NCBI GenBank assembly: GCA_037976565.1
Contig: CP137666.1
Span: 55,670,740-55,734,739 of the forward strand
Origin: Mesocentrotus franciscanus
Taxonomy: Eukaryota > Echinodermata > Echinoidea > Camarodonta > Strongylocentrotidae
Direction: 5' to 3'
Length of the DNA: 64,000 bases
Within the stretch, counting starts at the first letter, position 1. Each line of letters starts with the position of its first letter. This document shows, piece after piece, positions 30,201 to 38,100 of this stretch. The notes under the pieces are model-generated. The model was not told the origin of the DNA, did not search any database, and saw nothing but the letters and a program-made list of their open reading frames with translations. The position numbers were made by a program, and so were the translations under genes.

Positions 30201-33158
30201 CATTCAACAACATGTTTGAGCTACACATTTAAATGAGCAATTTGAAATTTTTGCATTTCAGCGGGAACCAACATCGCGAACTGTAACTTCGTAAGAGGTC
30301 AGCGTTTTTGTAATGTAAATCGCACCTTAACTAGTTATCATCAGGAACACGTGGAAGGTAAGCAATTAAATCACTATCACTCCAGCATCAAAATCTCAAA
30401 TATTTTTTTTAATTACTTGACTGATTTCAAAGTGCTTTGTATGAGAAGAAGGAAGAGTTCACTAGCGAACTCCTAAGGCAAGCCAGTGGGTAATGTTCCT
30501 CGGGTGCCAGAAGGGGTGATTTTCAAACGCATTTTAGGTTTTTTAACCTACCTCTTCAAACAGGGGTATGGCACTCCAGCAAAGCGTAGAGAGTCAATGC
30601 TAATGCGTATTGACCTCTAGCGCTGCACTATGTGTTAATAGGCAGCATTTGCACACATGAATAGTCAATACACTTATAATACACAAATGCACACAATCAT
30701 GCCGATGTGGCTGATCGGCAAGTTTGACAGTAGACTTACAATTTGAATTTTTTAATTATTCTTTCTAACATCGGTAAGTTGAAAAAATTGTATTTTACTG
30801 CTATTTAGGTGTCATCAATTGTCACTAAAGTACCGATTTTGAATGAAATCAGTTGAGTTTTGTACAGTGGCGTTTGAAATGTTGAGAATCAATAGCACAG
30901 CTTTTAATACACAGCCAGGATAGTAATGCAGCTATGTGTGGGGTATGGGTGCCAATTAAGGACTAGGCAAGGCTCAAAATACATGGGGGCGATGGGTGAT
31001 TCGCCCCCGTGAGCTACATTATCGCCTCCGTCAGATTGCTCACGGGGGCGATTGCAAATTAATAATTGCCCCCCTGGAATTATAGAATAAAGATTATCTT
31101 TTCTGTTATAACTTTCACACAATATTGAGTTTCAACTTAATATGTATTTCAAACCTTAAACCAATAAAATAGAACTATGGAAGTTAGATTAGCGTGCAGG
31201 ATTTCTCGCTCAAATTTTTCGATGTCTAGAGGCCGCCATATGTGCGCTTATTCGCCGCAAGATGGCGCTACATCTCCCATCTCCACATCAAATTCTATAT
31301 GACTGCGTTACCGATACAAACAACGGAAGCTCGCAGTGCAGTGCAGCGGCTATACAGGGCCGGTGTGCACGCTGCCACCCCATATCTGCTGGAGCTAGAG
31401 GCGATTGTTATTCTTAAGACACATTTATTCAAAATTGCTTTTAATGATTAACTTACTCTGTTCACATTGATGTGTATTTCATATGTATTGTAATTTGTAG
31501 GTTCATTTGCACTTTTTTGTTTTGTTTAATATGTAATTGTTTATCAGTCTATTCTGTTTGTTATAGCGCTTAGAGACTTCGGTGGTAAGCGCTTTATAAG
31601 AAACGTTGTTATTATTTATTATTATTAAGGACCGAAACATGGAGAAGTTTTCGTTGTGAAAAGCGTGAATCCTCTGAAATCTGGTAATTCCAAAAGACCA
31701 GCAAATACTGAACCTCGACCAGTAAATCAATATTGAGAAGAAGAGGAAGACTAAAGATGTTGTGCATGGAAGGATATAGTAAAGACTAAAGACAAAATGT
31801 AATAAGGTTGCTTTGAATGATAAGGGGGAATGTGCAGAACGGGAAGAAACGGAGAGAATGTCATCTCGGGATGAAAGTCGACAGTAACTCCTATGTAACT
31901 TGTAAAGTTGTAAGAGGGAAATGCCGACTTAAATAAATGATAATCAGTTGCGGATCTACAGCCCCTTGGGCTGCCAAGTGAAAATGTGATGTGCATAGAA
32001 AAACGCCATCATGTGTCCAGACCCACACAGTATCTGCATCGTCATTGGGTCAATCCCCCTTTAAAACTGTTACTTGATTTAAAAAGACATTATCATGCAC
32101 TACTTTTTATGGTCTCCATTGTGTTAGTAGATGCCAGGAAAACATCACTTACGGGGGTTCAAAATAGCAACAACAAAAAATTGCCTTGCCGCTACGCGGC
32201 TTGTGGACGATGCTCTGCATCGTCATTGGGTCAACCCCTTAGCAAAAAGCTAGATCCGTCCCTAATAATGATGAAATAGCAAAGAGTATCATGGGTACCA
32301 ATTCAATGGAAATTGTATTAAAAAAAGAGCCCCTGTCAGTACTAAAATAGCCCCCGTGAGAAGGCTCACAGGGGCTCTTTTTTTTTGGGAAGAGCCCCCG
32401 TGGACAAAAAATAAATTTGAGCCCTGGGACTAGATGATATCAATATCATTCTTATTTCATATTATCACCTAGCCATTAAGCCTAAGGTCACTCTAGTGTT
32501 GCGATTAGTTTCGTGTTCCGACGCCGCTTTGGCGTCGGAGCTCCCTGGAGTTATGTAAGACTAAGAGTAGATCTAAGGCGCATGCACGTGCACAGACTTT
32601 GCAGAATTTAGCAAACTCCCTACACGTGCACCTTTTTACACTATGGGTAATCGCTAATCGTAAAGTCAGTATCAAATTTGCAATGCAAATTTCGGTTTAA
32701 TATTTGATTTCAAAGTGCTTTGACTCTTAAGAGCAGAAAGAAAAATATGGCAATAGCGAACTCCGAAGGTAGGTAGTTTGCATGGTTTGCAACAAAATGC
32801 AAGGTTCGTTGGGTGTGGAAATTGGTGATCTGGTGATTACCAACACATTTAATTAGATTAAGGCTAGGTTATATTCTTATATTAATATCTTATTTCATGA
32901 ATATCACCTAACCCTAAGCCAAGCCAGGCCAGGCTACCCATGGCAATATATTATTAGAATAAGATCTAACGTTACGGCTATACATTACACAACGGTGTAC
33001 AGTGCAGTGTCGGTGACCTTACATTTTCGCCATTCGGTGTCGGCTTCCACAACTTTATCGACGAGAGTCGCATCTTTAAATCGTTTCGCCTGGCTTTCCT
33101 TGATCTTCTCAGGATTTCCACCCTTATCTGCACGGAATAGTTCAAGATCTAATACCAT
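18057..33158 (-). CDS. SARS1: Seryl-tRNA synthetase, cytosolic (11 coding exons)
   Basis: This class IIa enzyme charges tRNA-Ser (and tRNA-Sec) with serine in the cytosol using ATP. Joined exons (minus strand): 33158-33023, 30064-29995, 28929-28838, 27758-27600, 26878-26738, 25309-25154, 24449-24228, 23294-23165, 21991-21834, 19924-19795, 18237-18057. All introns are GT-AG and phases agree. The expected product is about 525 residues (human 514): an N-terminal tRNA-binding coiled coil, motif 1 ([11 protein letters not shown], about 222), the TSEQPI serine/ATP pocket (about 274), motif 2 ([20 protein letters not shown], about 304) and motif 3 (GSGAFREL, about 388). A Lys-rich tail of the kind that serves as a nuclear signal in vertebrate SerRS follows. 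The start has an A at -3 and a G at +4. Oddity: exons 2, 3 and 11 are each one base short for the conserved frame. Confidence 0.95.
18593..18922. mobile_element. Foldback MITE, about 330 bp, in SARS1 intron 10
   Basis: The left end TTAAAGGAGGAAGTGCATCC then TGATAT pairs with the right end ATATCAAGGTGGATTTCCCC then CTTTTAA. It is the fullest copy in the window; a half copy lies at 14980-15190. Non-coding. Confidence 0.7.
19545..19674. repeat. 58-bp tandem duplication plus short extension
   Basis: TTAAGTAGAATAAAGAAAAG begins at 19545 and again at 19603, with near-identical following sequence. AGATCAAGTGAGG is then repeated once more at the end. Confidence 0.85.
19795..19924 (-). CDS. SARS1: SARS1 exon 10
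   Basis: 43 codons plus one base, [16 protein letters not shown] through REFMPP, the C-terminal part of the catalytic core. Acceptor TTTGCAG|GCA, donor CCAG|GTGAGT. Confidence 0.95.
19925..21833 (-). other. SARS1: SARS1 intron 9
   Basis: 1.9 kb, mostly occupied by a TIR-bounded minisatellite element (20017-21396). No additional exon is seen. Confidence 0.8.
20017..21396. mobile_element. TIR element with a 4-copy AGGTCA-rich minisatellite
   Basis: The ends are GTCTCGCCTGC (20017-20027) and GCAGGCGAGAC (21386-21396), exact inverse complements. Inside, about 175-195 bp units repeat four times. The marker AAATGACCTTTGACCTTGAC is found near 20613, 20961 and 21151, with a one-base variant near 20783. 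Each unit also has TCACATGATTGG(G)GATACT and CAAGTTTCATGGAAT-type blocks. The right part ends in a (GCC)n run and GGAAAAGCGGCGCC. No coding sequence. Confidence 0.75.
21834..21991 (-). CDS. SARS1: SARS1 exon 9 (motif 3)
   Basis: Two bases plus 52 codons. [20 protein letters not shown] and [12 protein letters not shown] carry motif 3 with its invariant Arg that contacts ATP. It ends KKMNAS at donor AGT|GTGAGT. Family members usually have KKMMDK here, so this end is locally divergent. Confidence 0.95.
21992..23164 (-). other. SARS1: SARS1 intron 8
   Basis: 1.17 kb. It holds a 402-bp TIR element (22044-22445). An open frame at 22823-23140 on the plus strand overlaps a fragment of the GAGCCAGAAGGGC repeat family and is not considered a gene. 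Confidence 0.75.
22044..22445. mobile_element. MITE-like element, about 402 bp, in SARS1 intron 8
   Basis: The left end AAGCCCACCACACACTAG and right end TATAGTGTGCGACGGGCTT are imperfect inverted repeats. No coding potential. It starts about 50 nt from the exon 9 acceptor. Confidence 0.6.
23165..23294 (-). CDS. SARS1: SARS1 exon 8
   Basis: 43 codons plus one base. It begins [15 protein letters not shown] and ends with [14 protein letters not shown], the conserved core between motifs 2 and 3. Acceptor ATACAG|ATT, donor TCAG|GTTAGT, phase 1. Confidence 0.95.
23295..24227 (-). other. SARS1: SARS1 intron 7
   Basis: 0.93 kb of AT-rich sequence without a recognisable element. Confidence 0.75.
24228..24449 (-). 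CDS. SARS1: SARS1 exon 7 (TSEQPI and motif 2)
   Basis: 74 codons with the TSEQPI serine-binding signature and the motif 2 loop ([20 protein letters not shown] then FEK) that binds ATP and the tRNA acceptor end. Acceptor TTGTAG|GTG, donor AAG|GTCAGT. All key residues expected in this block are present. Confidence 0.96.
24450..25153 (-). other. SARS1: SARS1 intron 6
   Basis: 0.7 kb. The donor-proximal 135 bp are a foldback element (25013-25147). The remainder is AT-rich with no feature. Confidence 0.75.
25013..25147. mobile_element. Small MITE at the exon 6 splice donor
   Basis: The ends ACTCAGTCACACCACCAA (left) and TTGGTGTGGCTGAGGTAT (right) are inverted repeats. A second copy of similar size lies at 27416-27543. 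The right end begins immediately after the GTACAG donor hexamer of intron 6. Internal TCAGTCTGCAGTCTGA is a further palindromic block. Confidence 0.65.
25154..25309 (-). CDS. SARS1: SARS1 exon 6 (motif 1)
   Basis: 52 codons containing motif 1 ([11 protein letters not shown]) of the dimer interface and the invariant stretch [20 protein letters not shown]. Acceptor GCAG|GGA, donor AAG|GTACAG. A foldback transposon end starts 6 nt into the following intron. Confidence 0.95.
26443..26520. repeat. Small foldback of the GAGAGCCAGAAGG family
   Basis: TGTTGAGAGCCAAGAGAGCA then TTAACTC faces ACCCTACTGGTTCTCAGCAG. It is an 80-bp hairpin related to copies at 37.7, 43.2, 52.3, 57.0, 61.4, 62.0, 63.3 and 63.5 kb. 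Confidence 0.65.
26524..26737. repeat. Repeat with ACAATTGCT ends and CCCTAACC core
   Basis: CGTGCTCCTGCGACAATTGC at the left and AGAAGCAATTGTTTT at the right frame a core with ACCCTAACCCTAAATCC. A related copy lies at about 47828-47995. The core resembles telomere repeats but is short, degenerate and internal. The right part abuts the exon 5 donor. Confidence 0.5.
26738..26878 (-). CDS. SARS1: SARS1 exon 5
   Basis: 47 codons, [20 protein letters not shown] to GNRGYFLK, at the entry to the class II catalytic domain. Acceptor TTTCAG|GAT, donor AAG|GTAAAA. A repeat with ACAATTGCTTCTGC begins within a few bases of the donor. Confidence 0.94.
26879..27599 (-). other. SARS1: SARS1 intron 4
   Basis: 0.72 kb, with a 128-bp MITE copy at 27416-27543. 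The rest is non-coding. Confidence 0.75.
27416..27543. mobile_element. Second copy of the CTCAGTCACACC MITE, 128 bp
   Basis: The ends ATACCTCAGTCACAC and GTGTAACTGAGGTAT are inverted repeats with one mismatch. It has the same terminal sequence as the copy at 25013-25147. Confidence 0.65.
27600..27758 (-). CDS. SARS1: SARS1 exon 4
   Basis: 53 codons, phase 0 at both ends, [14 protein letters not shown] through [18 protein letters not shown]. It forms the second strand of the tRNA-binding coiled coil and the conserved EIGNLLH hinge into the catalytic domain. The donor is GAG|GTATTG, weaker than the others. Confidence 0.93.
27759..28837 (-). other. SARS1: SARS1 intron 3
   Basis: 1.08 kb, one third of which is a long foldback (28231-28571). 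No other feature. Confidence 0.75.
28231..28571. mobile_element. Long foldback element, 341 bp, in SARS1 intron 3
   Basis: The outer ends are AGCCCCTCTAGATTGTTAGG and TTAGAGAGGCT preceded by GGGCTCCCAACAC. The inner arms TTTGAAGACGAATATTGATG and CATCAATATTCGTCTTCAAA pair perfectly for 20 bases and continue through AAAGAATGCAAAACC / CAATTTTGTATTCTTT with mismatches. Almost the whole element is one hairpin. Confidence 0.8.
28838..28929 (-). CDS. SARS1: SARS1 exon 3 (one-base frame break)
   Basis: It starts [13 protein letters not shown], the conserved continuation of exon 2, then must shift by one base near 28887-28893 (CCGAGGC on the minus strand) to give [17 protein letters not shown] before donor CAC|GTAAGC. 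Without the shift it stops at TAG. At 92 nt it is one base short of the 93 needed for phase 0 to phase 0. Confidence 0.83.
28930..29994 (-). other. SARS1: SARS1 intron 2
   Basis: 1.07 kb of AT-rich sequence. No element or extra exon is supported. Confidence 0.7.
29995..30064 (-). CDS. SARS1: SARS1 exon 2 (one-base frame break)
   Basis: Codes the start of the coiled-coil arm, [17 protein letters not shown] then MIGEK. The acceptor is TCCAG|TA and the donor AAG|GTAAGG. The family has GEKMKKKEP across this junction. Here the minus-strand A-run (30004-30000) has five A, giving TGA, where six are needed to read ATG AAG and join exon 3 in phase 0. Confidence 0.85.
30980..31080. repeat. GGGGGCGAT inverted-repeat fragment
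   Basis: ATGGGGGCGATGGGTGATTC then GCCCCCGTGAGC faces GCTCACGGGGGCGATTGCAA. A short G/C-rich foldback of unknown family. Confidence 0.5.
31300..31625 (+). mobile_element. 3' end of a CR1/L2-like LINE
   Basis: A short frame ending in [16 protein letters not shown] (about 31410-31451) resembles the C-terminus of LINE reverse-transcriptase ORFs. It is followed by a 3' UTR with GCGCTTAGAGACTTCGGTGG, AAGCGCTTTATAAGAAACG and a (TTATTA)n tail, as in many CR1/L2-type elements. Only the extreme 3' end is present, as expected of 5'-truncated insertion. The clade assignment is from memory of tail style only. Confidence 0.6.
31946..32263. mobile_element. VNTR-bearing TIR element (short copy)
   Basis: It is bounded by AGTTGCGGATCTA and TAGATCCGTCCCT, matching the ends of the 10217-11650 element. 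It contains just over one internal unit (TTTAAAAAGACATTATCATG ... GCCGCTACGCGGCT ... GCATCGTCATTGGGTCAA), against about seven in the other copy. Confidence 0.75.
32325..32400. repeat. AGAGCCCC foldback
   Basis: AAAAAGAGCCCCTGT and GCCCCCGTGAGAAGGCTCAC face ACAGGGGCTCTTTTTTTT. It forms a compact hairpin; a further AGAGCCCCCGTGG follows. Confidence 0.6.
33023..33158 (-). CDS. SARS1: SARS1 exon 1 (start codon)
   Basis: Codes residues 1-45 and one base of codon 46, beginning [14 protein letters not shown] and ending with TEWRK. These match the start of animal cytosolic SerRS. The preferred start is the ATG at 33158 in the context ATCAAAATGG; no earlier in-frame ATG was seen in this exon. The donor is AAAAT|GTAAGG, phase 1. 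Confidence 0.93.
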
Positions 33159-33360
33159 TTTGATCACAGATGTAGACAAATTTCAACAAATAGTGAAAGG
33201 TGGGCAGGGTTTCTTCGCCGGTACCGTACACGTATTGGTATACGTGGTTGATCGTGTAGAAAATACATGCAGGAATTCACTGCACACGTTTTCCCTATAT
33301 GTTTTTAGTCTTAGTTACAGACAGTACAGTAAATTATTTTCCTAGCGCTTATAAAAATAA
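33159..33360 (-). promoter_or_regulatory. SARS1: Probable SARS1 promoter / 5' UTR region
   Basis: This is the sequence just upstream of the SARS1 start codon. It is less AT-rich than its surroundings, with CGCCGG, two ACGTA-type motifs (CGTACACGTATTGGTATACG) and a minus-strand CCAAT at 33238-33234, about 80 nt before the ATG. No TATA box is evident. The transcription start is not known. Confidence 0.4.
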
Positions 33361-33768
33361 TAAAAATAATAATAAAAAATAATGAAGAATTATAAATATA
33401 GAAAGCTTTCATTTTTTTCCTCAAAAATTAAGGCTTTCATTAGAATTCGACTGACAGTACGTCTCAAAAACAAAATATAAGATAAGCAATTTATGCATGC
33501 TGCACTGTATTTAATTCAATTCAATTCAGCATTTATTCAATTCCATAATTCCATAATAAAAACAGAAACATTAACATGCAGAAAATATAATAGAAGTACT
33601 ATACTTATACATAACTTTTATAATTCGGTTGCAGTTATCAAAATAGTAAAATATTGATGGTATAAAATAGGAATTTGGTGGCTGTATAAAAACCCTAGTG
33701 GGTTTGAGTGTGATGCAAGAATATATTGTCATAGTGAGAGCAACATATTCTTGTATCACAAGAAAACA
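33361..33768. other. AT-rich flank with possible LINE tail
   Basis: AATAATAAAA-type simple repeat at 33356-33382, and a TTCAATTCAATTCAGCATTT stretch near 33513 that resembles a reversed non-LTR tail. No gene. Confidence 0.35.
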
Positions 33769-33987
33769 AACTTCAACTATCGATATCAATATCACACGAA
33801 AAAAAAGCCATACAATATTATTATTGTTATCTATATCAGGCTGACTAGCGAAATAACAAAATTTGATTTACCTCGGCAAATATATAGGCCCCCTATGGCT
33901 TTGTTTTCGTGTGATATCGATATCGATAGTTGAAGTTCCCGGATGACAGAGTATTAATACGAAAACAATATTGATCTGTCATCCGGG
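33769..33987. repeat. Two adjacent hairpins (foldback plus CCCGGATGACAGA hairpin)
   Basis: The first foldback pairs AACTTCAACTATCGATATC and ATATCACACGAAAA (33769-33802) with TTTTCGTGTGATATCGATAT and CGATAGTTGAAGTT (to 33937). It is followed directly by CCCGGATGACAGA (33938-33950) and its exact inverse complement TCTGTCATCCGGG (33975-33987). Confidence 0.85.
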
Positions 33988-34560
33988 TACTGCACTAAAG
34001 ATATTATATACACTGATTTATTGTATCACTTGGAAGCCTTATATAGACAGTGGCAGATCCAGGGCCGGGCCCTCCCTAGAAAAAAAACAGATAAAAACAC
34101 CCTTTTTGTAAAAAAAAAAAGAAGATTGGCCCCCTCCCCTGGCGCTCAAGGGGGTGGTGGTGGTTAATATTTTGTTTCAATTTTCGGAGGCAAAAAAAAA
34201 AAATGTGCTCTCTACCATGGTAAACCTAAAAATTTGCCATTTATTACAATAGTATATTTCCATACGCTATAAGATATCACTTGGTTAGCAGTAGGCACTA
34301 TAGAGGGACTGATTATTTAATTGTTTTAGTAACAAAATATCAGGGCGAGTAGATGAAAACAGACAAGAACCCTTTTCAAATATTCCATGCAGCATTTTTT
34401 TAAGACTACCACTGGTTAAAAGTTATAGGATTGCATCATGCTCCATACCAAAATTGTTTGGGTTCATTAATCATTTTTTCCTTAGTATCATGCATTAAAT
34501 ATAGAGGAGGGGCATTATCAGGTCGGAGGGGGGGGGAGCTAAGTATTAACTGCCAGCCAA
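33988..34560. other. Non-coding flank with truncated element end
   Basis: GGCAGATCCAGGGCCGGGCC near 34055, followed by A-runs and a CCCCTCCCCTGG block, looks like a broken copy of the GGATCCAGG family. The rest is unassigned. Confidence 0.4.
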
Positions 34561-34875
34561 CCCCAAAAAAAAAAAAAAAAAAAAAAAAGATAAATTAAAA
34601 AAATAAATAAATAAATAAAATAAAATAAAATAAATAAATACACTTTTGTCTGTATCTGTACATATATCAGGCTTCCCCTCTCTCTCTCTCTTTTGCTTTC
34701 TTTCTTTCTCTCTCACATTTGATATTTCTTTCTTTCTCTCTCACATTTTATATTTCTTTCTTTCTCTCTGTCTCTGTATCTCTCTCTCTCCACTTCCCTC
34801 CCTCCCTCTCACCCTGCCCCCACCCTTTTTTCTCTCTCTCTCTTTCTCTCTCTTTCTCTCAAATTTTCTCCTATT
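34561..34875 (+). repeat. Simple repeats: A-run, (AAAT)n, (CTTT/CTCT)n
   Basis: A25-type run at 34565-34588, (AAATA)n to about 34640, then a pyrimidine-rich tract (34675-34870) of CTCT and TTTC units. The Leu/Ser/Phe-rich frames here are artefacts. Confidence 0.9.
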
Positions 34876-35111
34876 CTCCATCTCTAGGGGAACAGGAGAG
34901 GAATGCGAAAACATCGTTTCTCACCAGACAATTCATACATTTGTGATCTAGCAACCATAACCCCAGCTAATAACACAGAGTAGTATTTACAAATGAGACT
35001 GCATTGCATACACATGTATAGATTTTTTGTTGTAATCAACAATCAACACCTTCATTGCTCATTCTGAGACAATAATATGCTGTTGTTGACATGCTTTTTT
35101 ATTTGTATATT

Positions 35112-35180
35112 TTCATCATCATCATCATCATCATCACCATCATCATCATCATTATCATCATCATCATCACTATCATCAAG
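35112..35180 (+). repeat. (ATC)n microsatellite
   Basis: ATCATCATC units interrupted by ACC, ATT and ACT variants. Confidence 0.95.
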
Positions 35181-38100
35181 CATGCATTACAAAGGCTCTC
35201 TCATTATTGTCCCTGACTTGGAGGGGGAAAAAACACACCAATGACATAAAGTGCCTGCATATACAGGGTCAAACAAAGCAACAATTGCAAACCTTCATAA
35301 ATCATCCTAATTCTTACAATACTGAATTAGATTTCATATTCATGAGACCTTCAATACCTAGCTTAAAGCCCTATAATTATCATCCCTACCTTCAAATTAA
35401 ATCTGTCTTGTCCTTCTATTCTCACATTACATGCAACTCTTACCTTATAAATCCTATCTGATCAACTTTTTGTTGCAATATATCCTATAGCGTCTTTTGT
35501 TATGCACTCATAATTTGAACTATAACCAGTGCAATTTGTTTGCATTAGATTACATAATCTGTAAATCTTTGCAAGCACACATTATCTCAATGATACAATG
35601 TTTAAGTTCAAAGAAAACAAGTTTTAAAATTCATACCAGAGCAGACTAACTTTTCTCAAGACAATATTCTTCTCTTGTATCATTCCACATAAAGCCATTT
35701 CTTTGGCAGCATATTTGAACTTCTCAATTTACAAAGAGCATTAATATAGATTCCATTCTATCTAATGACATTTTGCTCTCGAAAAGTCTTAATACCGACC
35801 AGACTTCGTCATCGGTAGCAATAGGCCATTCACACACAGAGCAATTTGTGAAATCCAACAATCATTTTCTTTTAACAGTGATCAGAATCTCACCCTTTTT
35901 TCATGTGTAACTAACAGGCCTGGCGACTAAAATATCTCACTAATACGTAAGATTTGGTTCACACTGAAGTCGCAATACCAGCCGTTATTTGCTGTGCACT
36001 CTCTAGAATGAGTCAGTACAAGTGAGATACTGAAAATCTTTTTTCATATATCCAACATGGTAACAAGCGCACATAACATGGGACCTGAATTGTGATTCGT
36101 CCTTCAAATTTCACTCTTTTCTTGTGTGTGAATGGGCCAAAATGTCACATGTCTTGAGACAAAAACATGATATATATTTCAATGATAGTCCATTCTACAG
36201 ACCCAAGAACTCCATGACCTATACTCTACTACAGACACTAGGTCTTAGGCAATTGCCCCAAATTGGGCTCAACAAAGAAAGTCAGACTGAGGTCTAAATT
36301 TTCCTTTTGTGAAATGTGATTTTAGACTGAGGGTCGTGTACCTGTATTAGCAGAAGATCGGCTCAAGTCTTCAGGAAAATATCCTCCTTGTTGCATATAA
36401 CTTGTTGGTATCATTCCTTCTACTTCCCTTAACTGATTTACAAACAATCATCAGTACAATTCCAATCCTCTTCCTATCTCCTCTCCTTGAAAAGACCTTC
36501 TTCTACAAAAATACAACATTCTGTTTTAGAACACACAAGTCCTCCCAATGAAAAAAAACTCAAGACAAACAATTTACAAATAAGCACTTTTCATAGAGTA
36601 TGCCATGCATTTCTTGATAGATATAGAGCACATTTGGAACATATTTTCATCCTTTTTACTTTCTTTGGAAGTCCTCATATAAATCTTGCTCACATATAGA
36701 TAATTTGGTAGGAGTTGAACAACAGATTCATACTTAAAATTTACAGTAATATGAACTTGTTTGGCTTATTTTACAACTTTTATCTTACACCTGTACAATA
36801 CCTGTAATGATCTGGTTCCTTATATATACCTTATTTACAAGAAAATACCTTACTTACAGTCATCACGTATTTGTGATTGCGATAGAAAATGTCCTTATAT
36901 AACAATGTACCTATACAGAATGCATAGAAGTTTTCAATGAGTTAGTCCCAGTCCAAACAGGGATTAACTATAAAATACAAGAGTCATTCTGTATCTCATA
37001 CCAACATAACATCACATGGTTTCAACAATAAACATCTTCAGCAAACATTGGCTCATAAATGAGTGCTGTCAAAGGGCTATGTCATTTCAGAATCTACCAT
37101 TGCTACAATGCACACTCCTTAAAGGATGTAAATGAAGTAAGGGTTGTATCCTTTGTAATCCTTCTTATAAATTTTACCAAAGTAAGGAAAACCTGAATTA
37201 TATTGAATGTCTTTCAAATTCTGTGAAATGAAGGGTTCTATTTTCTTTCAAGTGAATATGTAACCCAACTCAGAACACTTGAAATCCATGACTTTGTATA
37301 GGCAACAGCCCTGATAGGCAACCCCAAATCACCATGTTTAGCCAACAAAAACTGTGTCATATGCCAATAGCATAGTATTTCAGATTAATAAAGTGGAATT
37401 TCCATGACTACAGTCCTGAACATCATGTTAATAATGGCAAATAATTCTGCTGAATGTTTCAATTGTTCTATTGATATTGATTAACATACCAATGGATCAG
37501 ATTCTTTAAAATGTGCTGGGTTTGTGACGAGTTTAAAAGCGAACCATCAATGTTATATGGCACAAGTACAGAAAGCTCCTGAATAAGAGTCACTTACACA
37601 CCTTAGCCTGCATGATTCACTCTGGTGTCAGAATGAAATCTTTGATGCTCTAATGCAATACGTAAAACTAAAATAATGTTTATACGTCATCTGTACAGAC
37701 CCAGAAGGGTGTTAACCGTGTGATGGAGTATATGAATTAATGCCCTTCTGGCTCCAAACAGATGATATGTTAATTAAGGCAGCACCAACATTGATGTAAA
37801 ATAATCTCAGAAAGAATACTTTTAGTTGCTGTTATAAACCAGTTTTCAATAAACAGTTCATTTTCAAACAGTCTACTGCTTCTGAGAAATATGTGAACCC
37901 TCTCAAAGCCTCTTTCACACTTGACATGTTAAACTGCTTCAAAGGATGCTGCAGCAAAATGAAAAGTCATTAAAGTAGTCCCTTTAATATTTTTCTGCAT
38001 CTTAATACACACTGATGGGTGAGTATGCTTATATTTCAAGGGTTTTTTTCTTGTGTGCAATCAATCGCTTTTGATCTCCATTTGCCATCTTTCACATAGA

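Larger units (their letters stand above)
30065..33022 (-). other. SARS1: SARS1 intron 1
   Basis: 2.96 kb. It contains a LINE 3' fragment (31300-31625), the short copy of the VNTR element (31946-32263), two G/C-rich foldbacks (30980-31080 and 32325-32400) and a diverged pair of similar segments (about 30405-30550 and 32695-32850) sharing GATTTCAAAGTGCTTTG and AGCGAACTCC. Confidence 0.75.

Noticed and set aside
34646..34951. 101-codon Ser/Leu/Phe-rich frame
   Set aside because: Translation of a CT/CTTT simple repeat.
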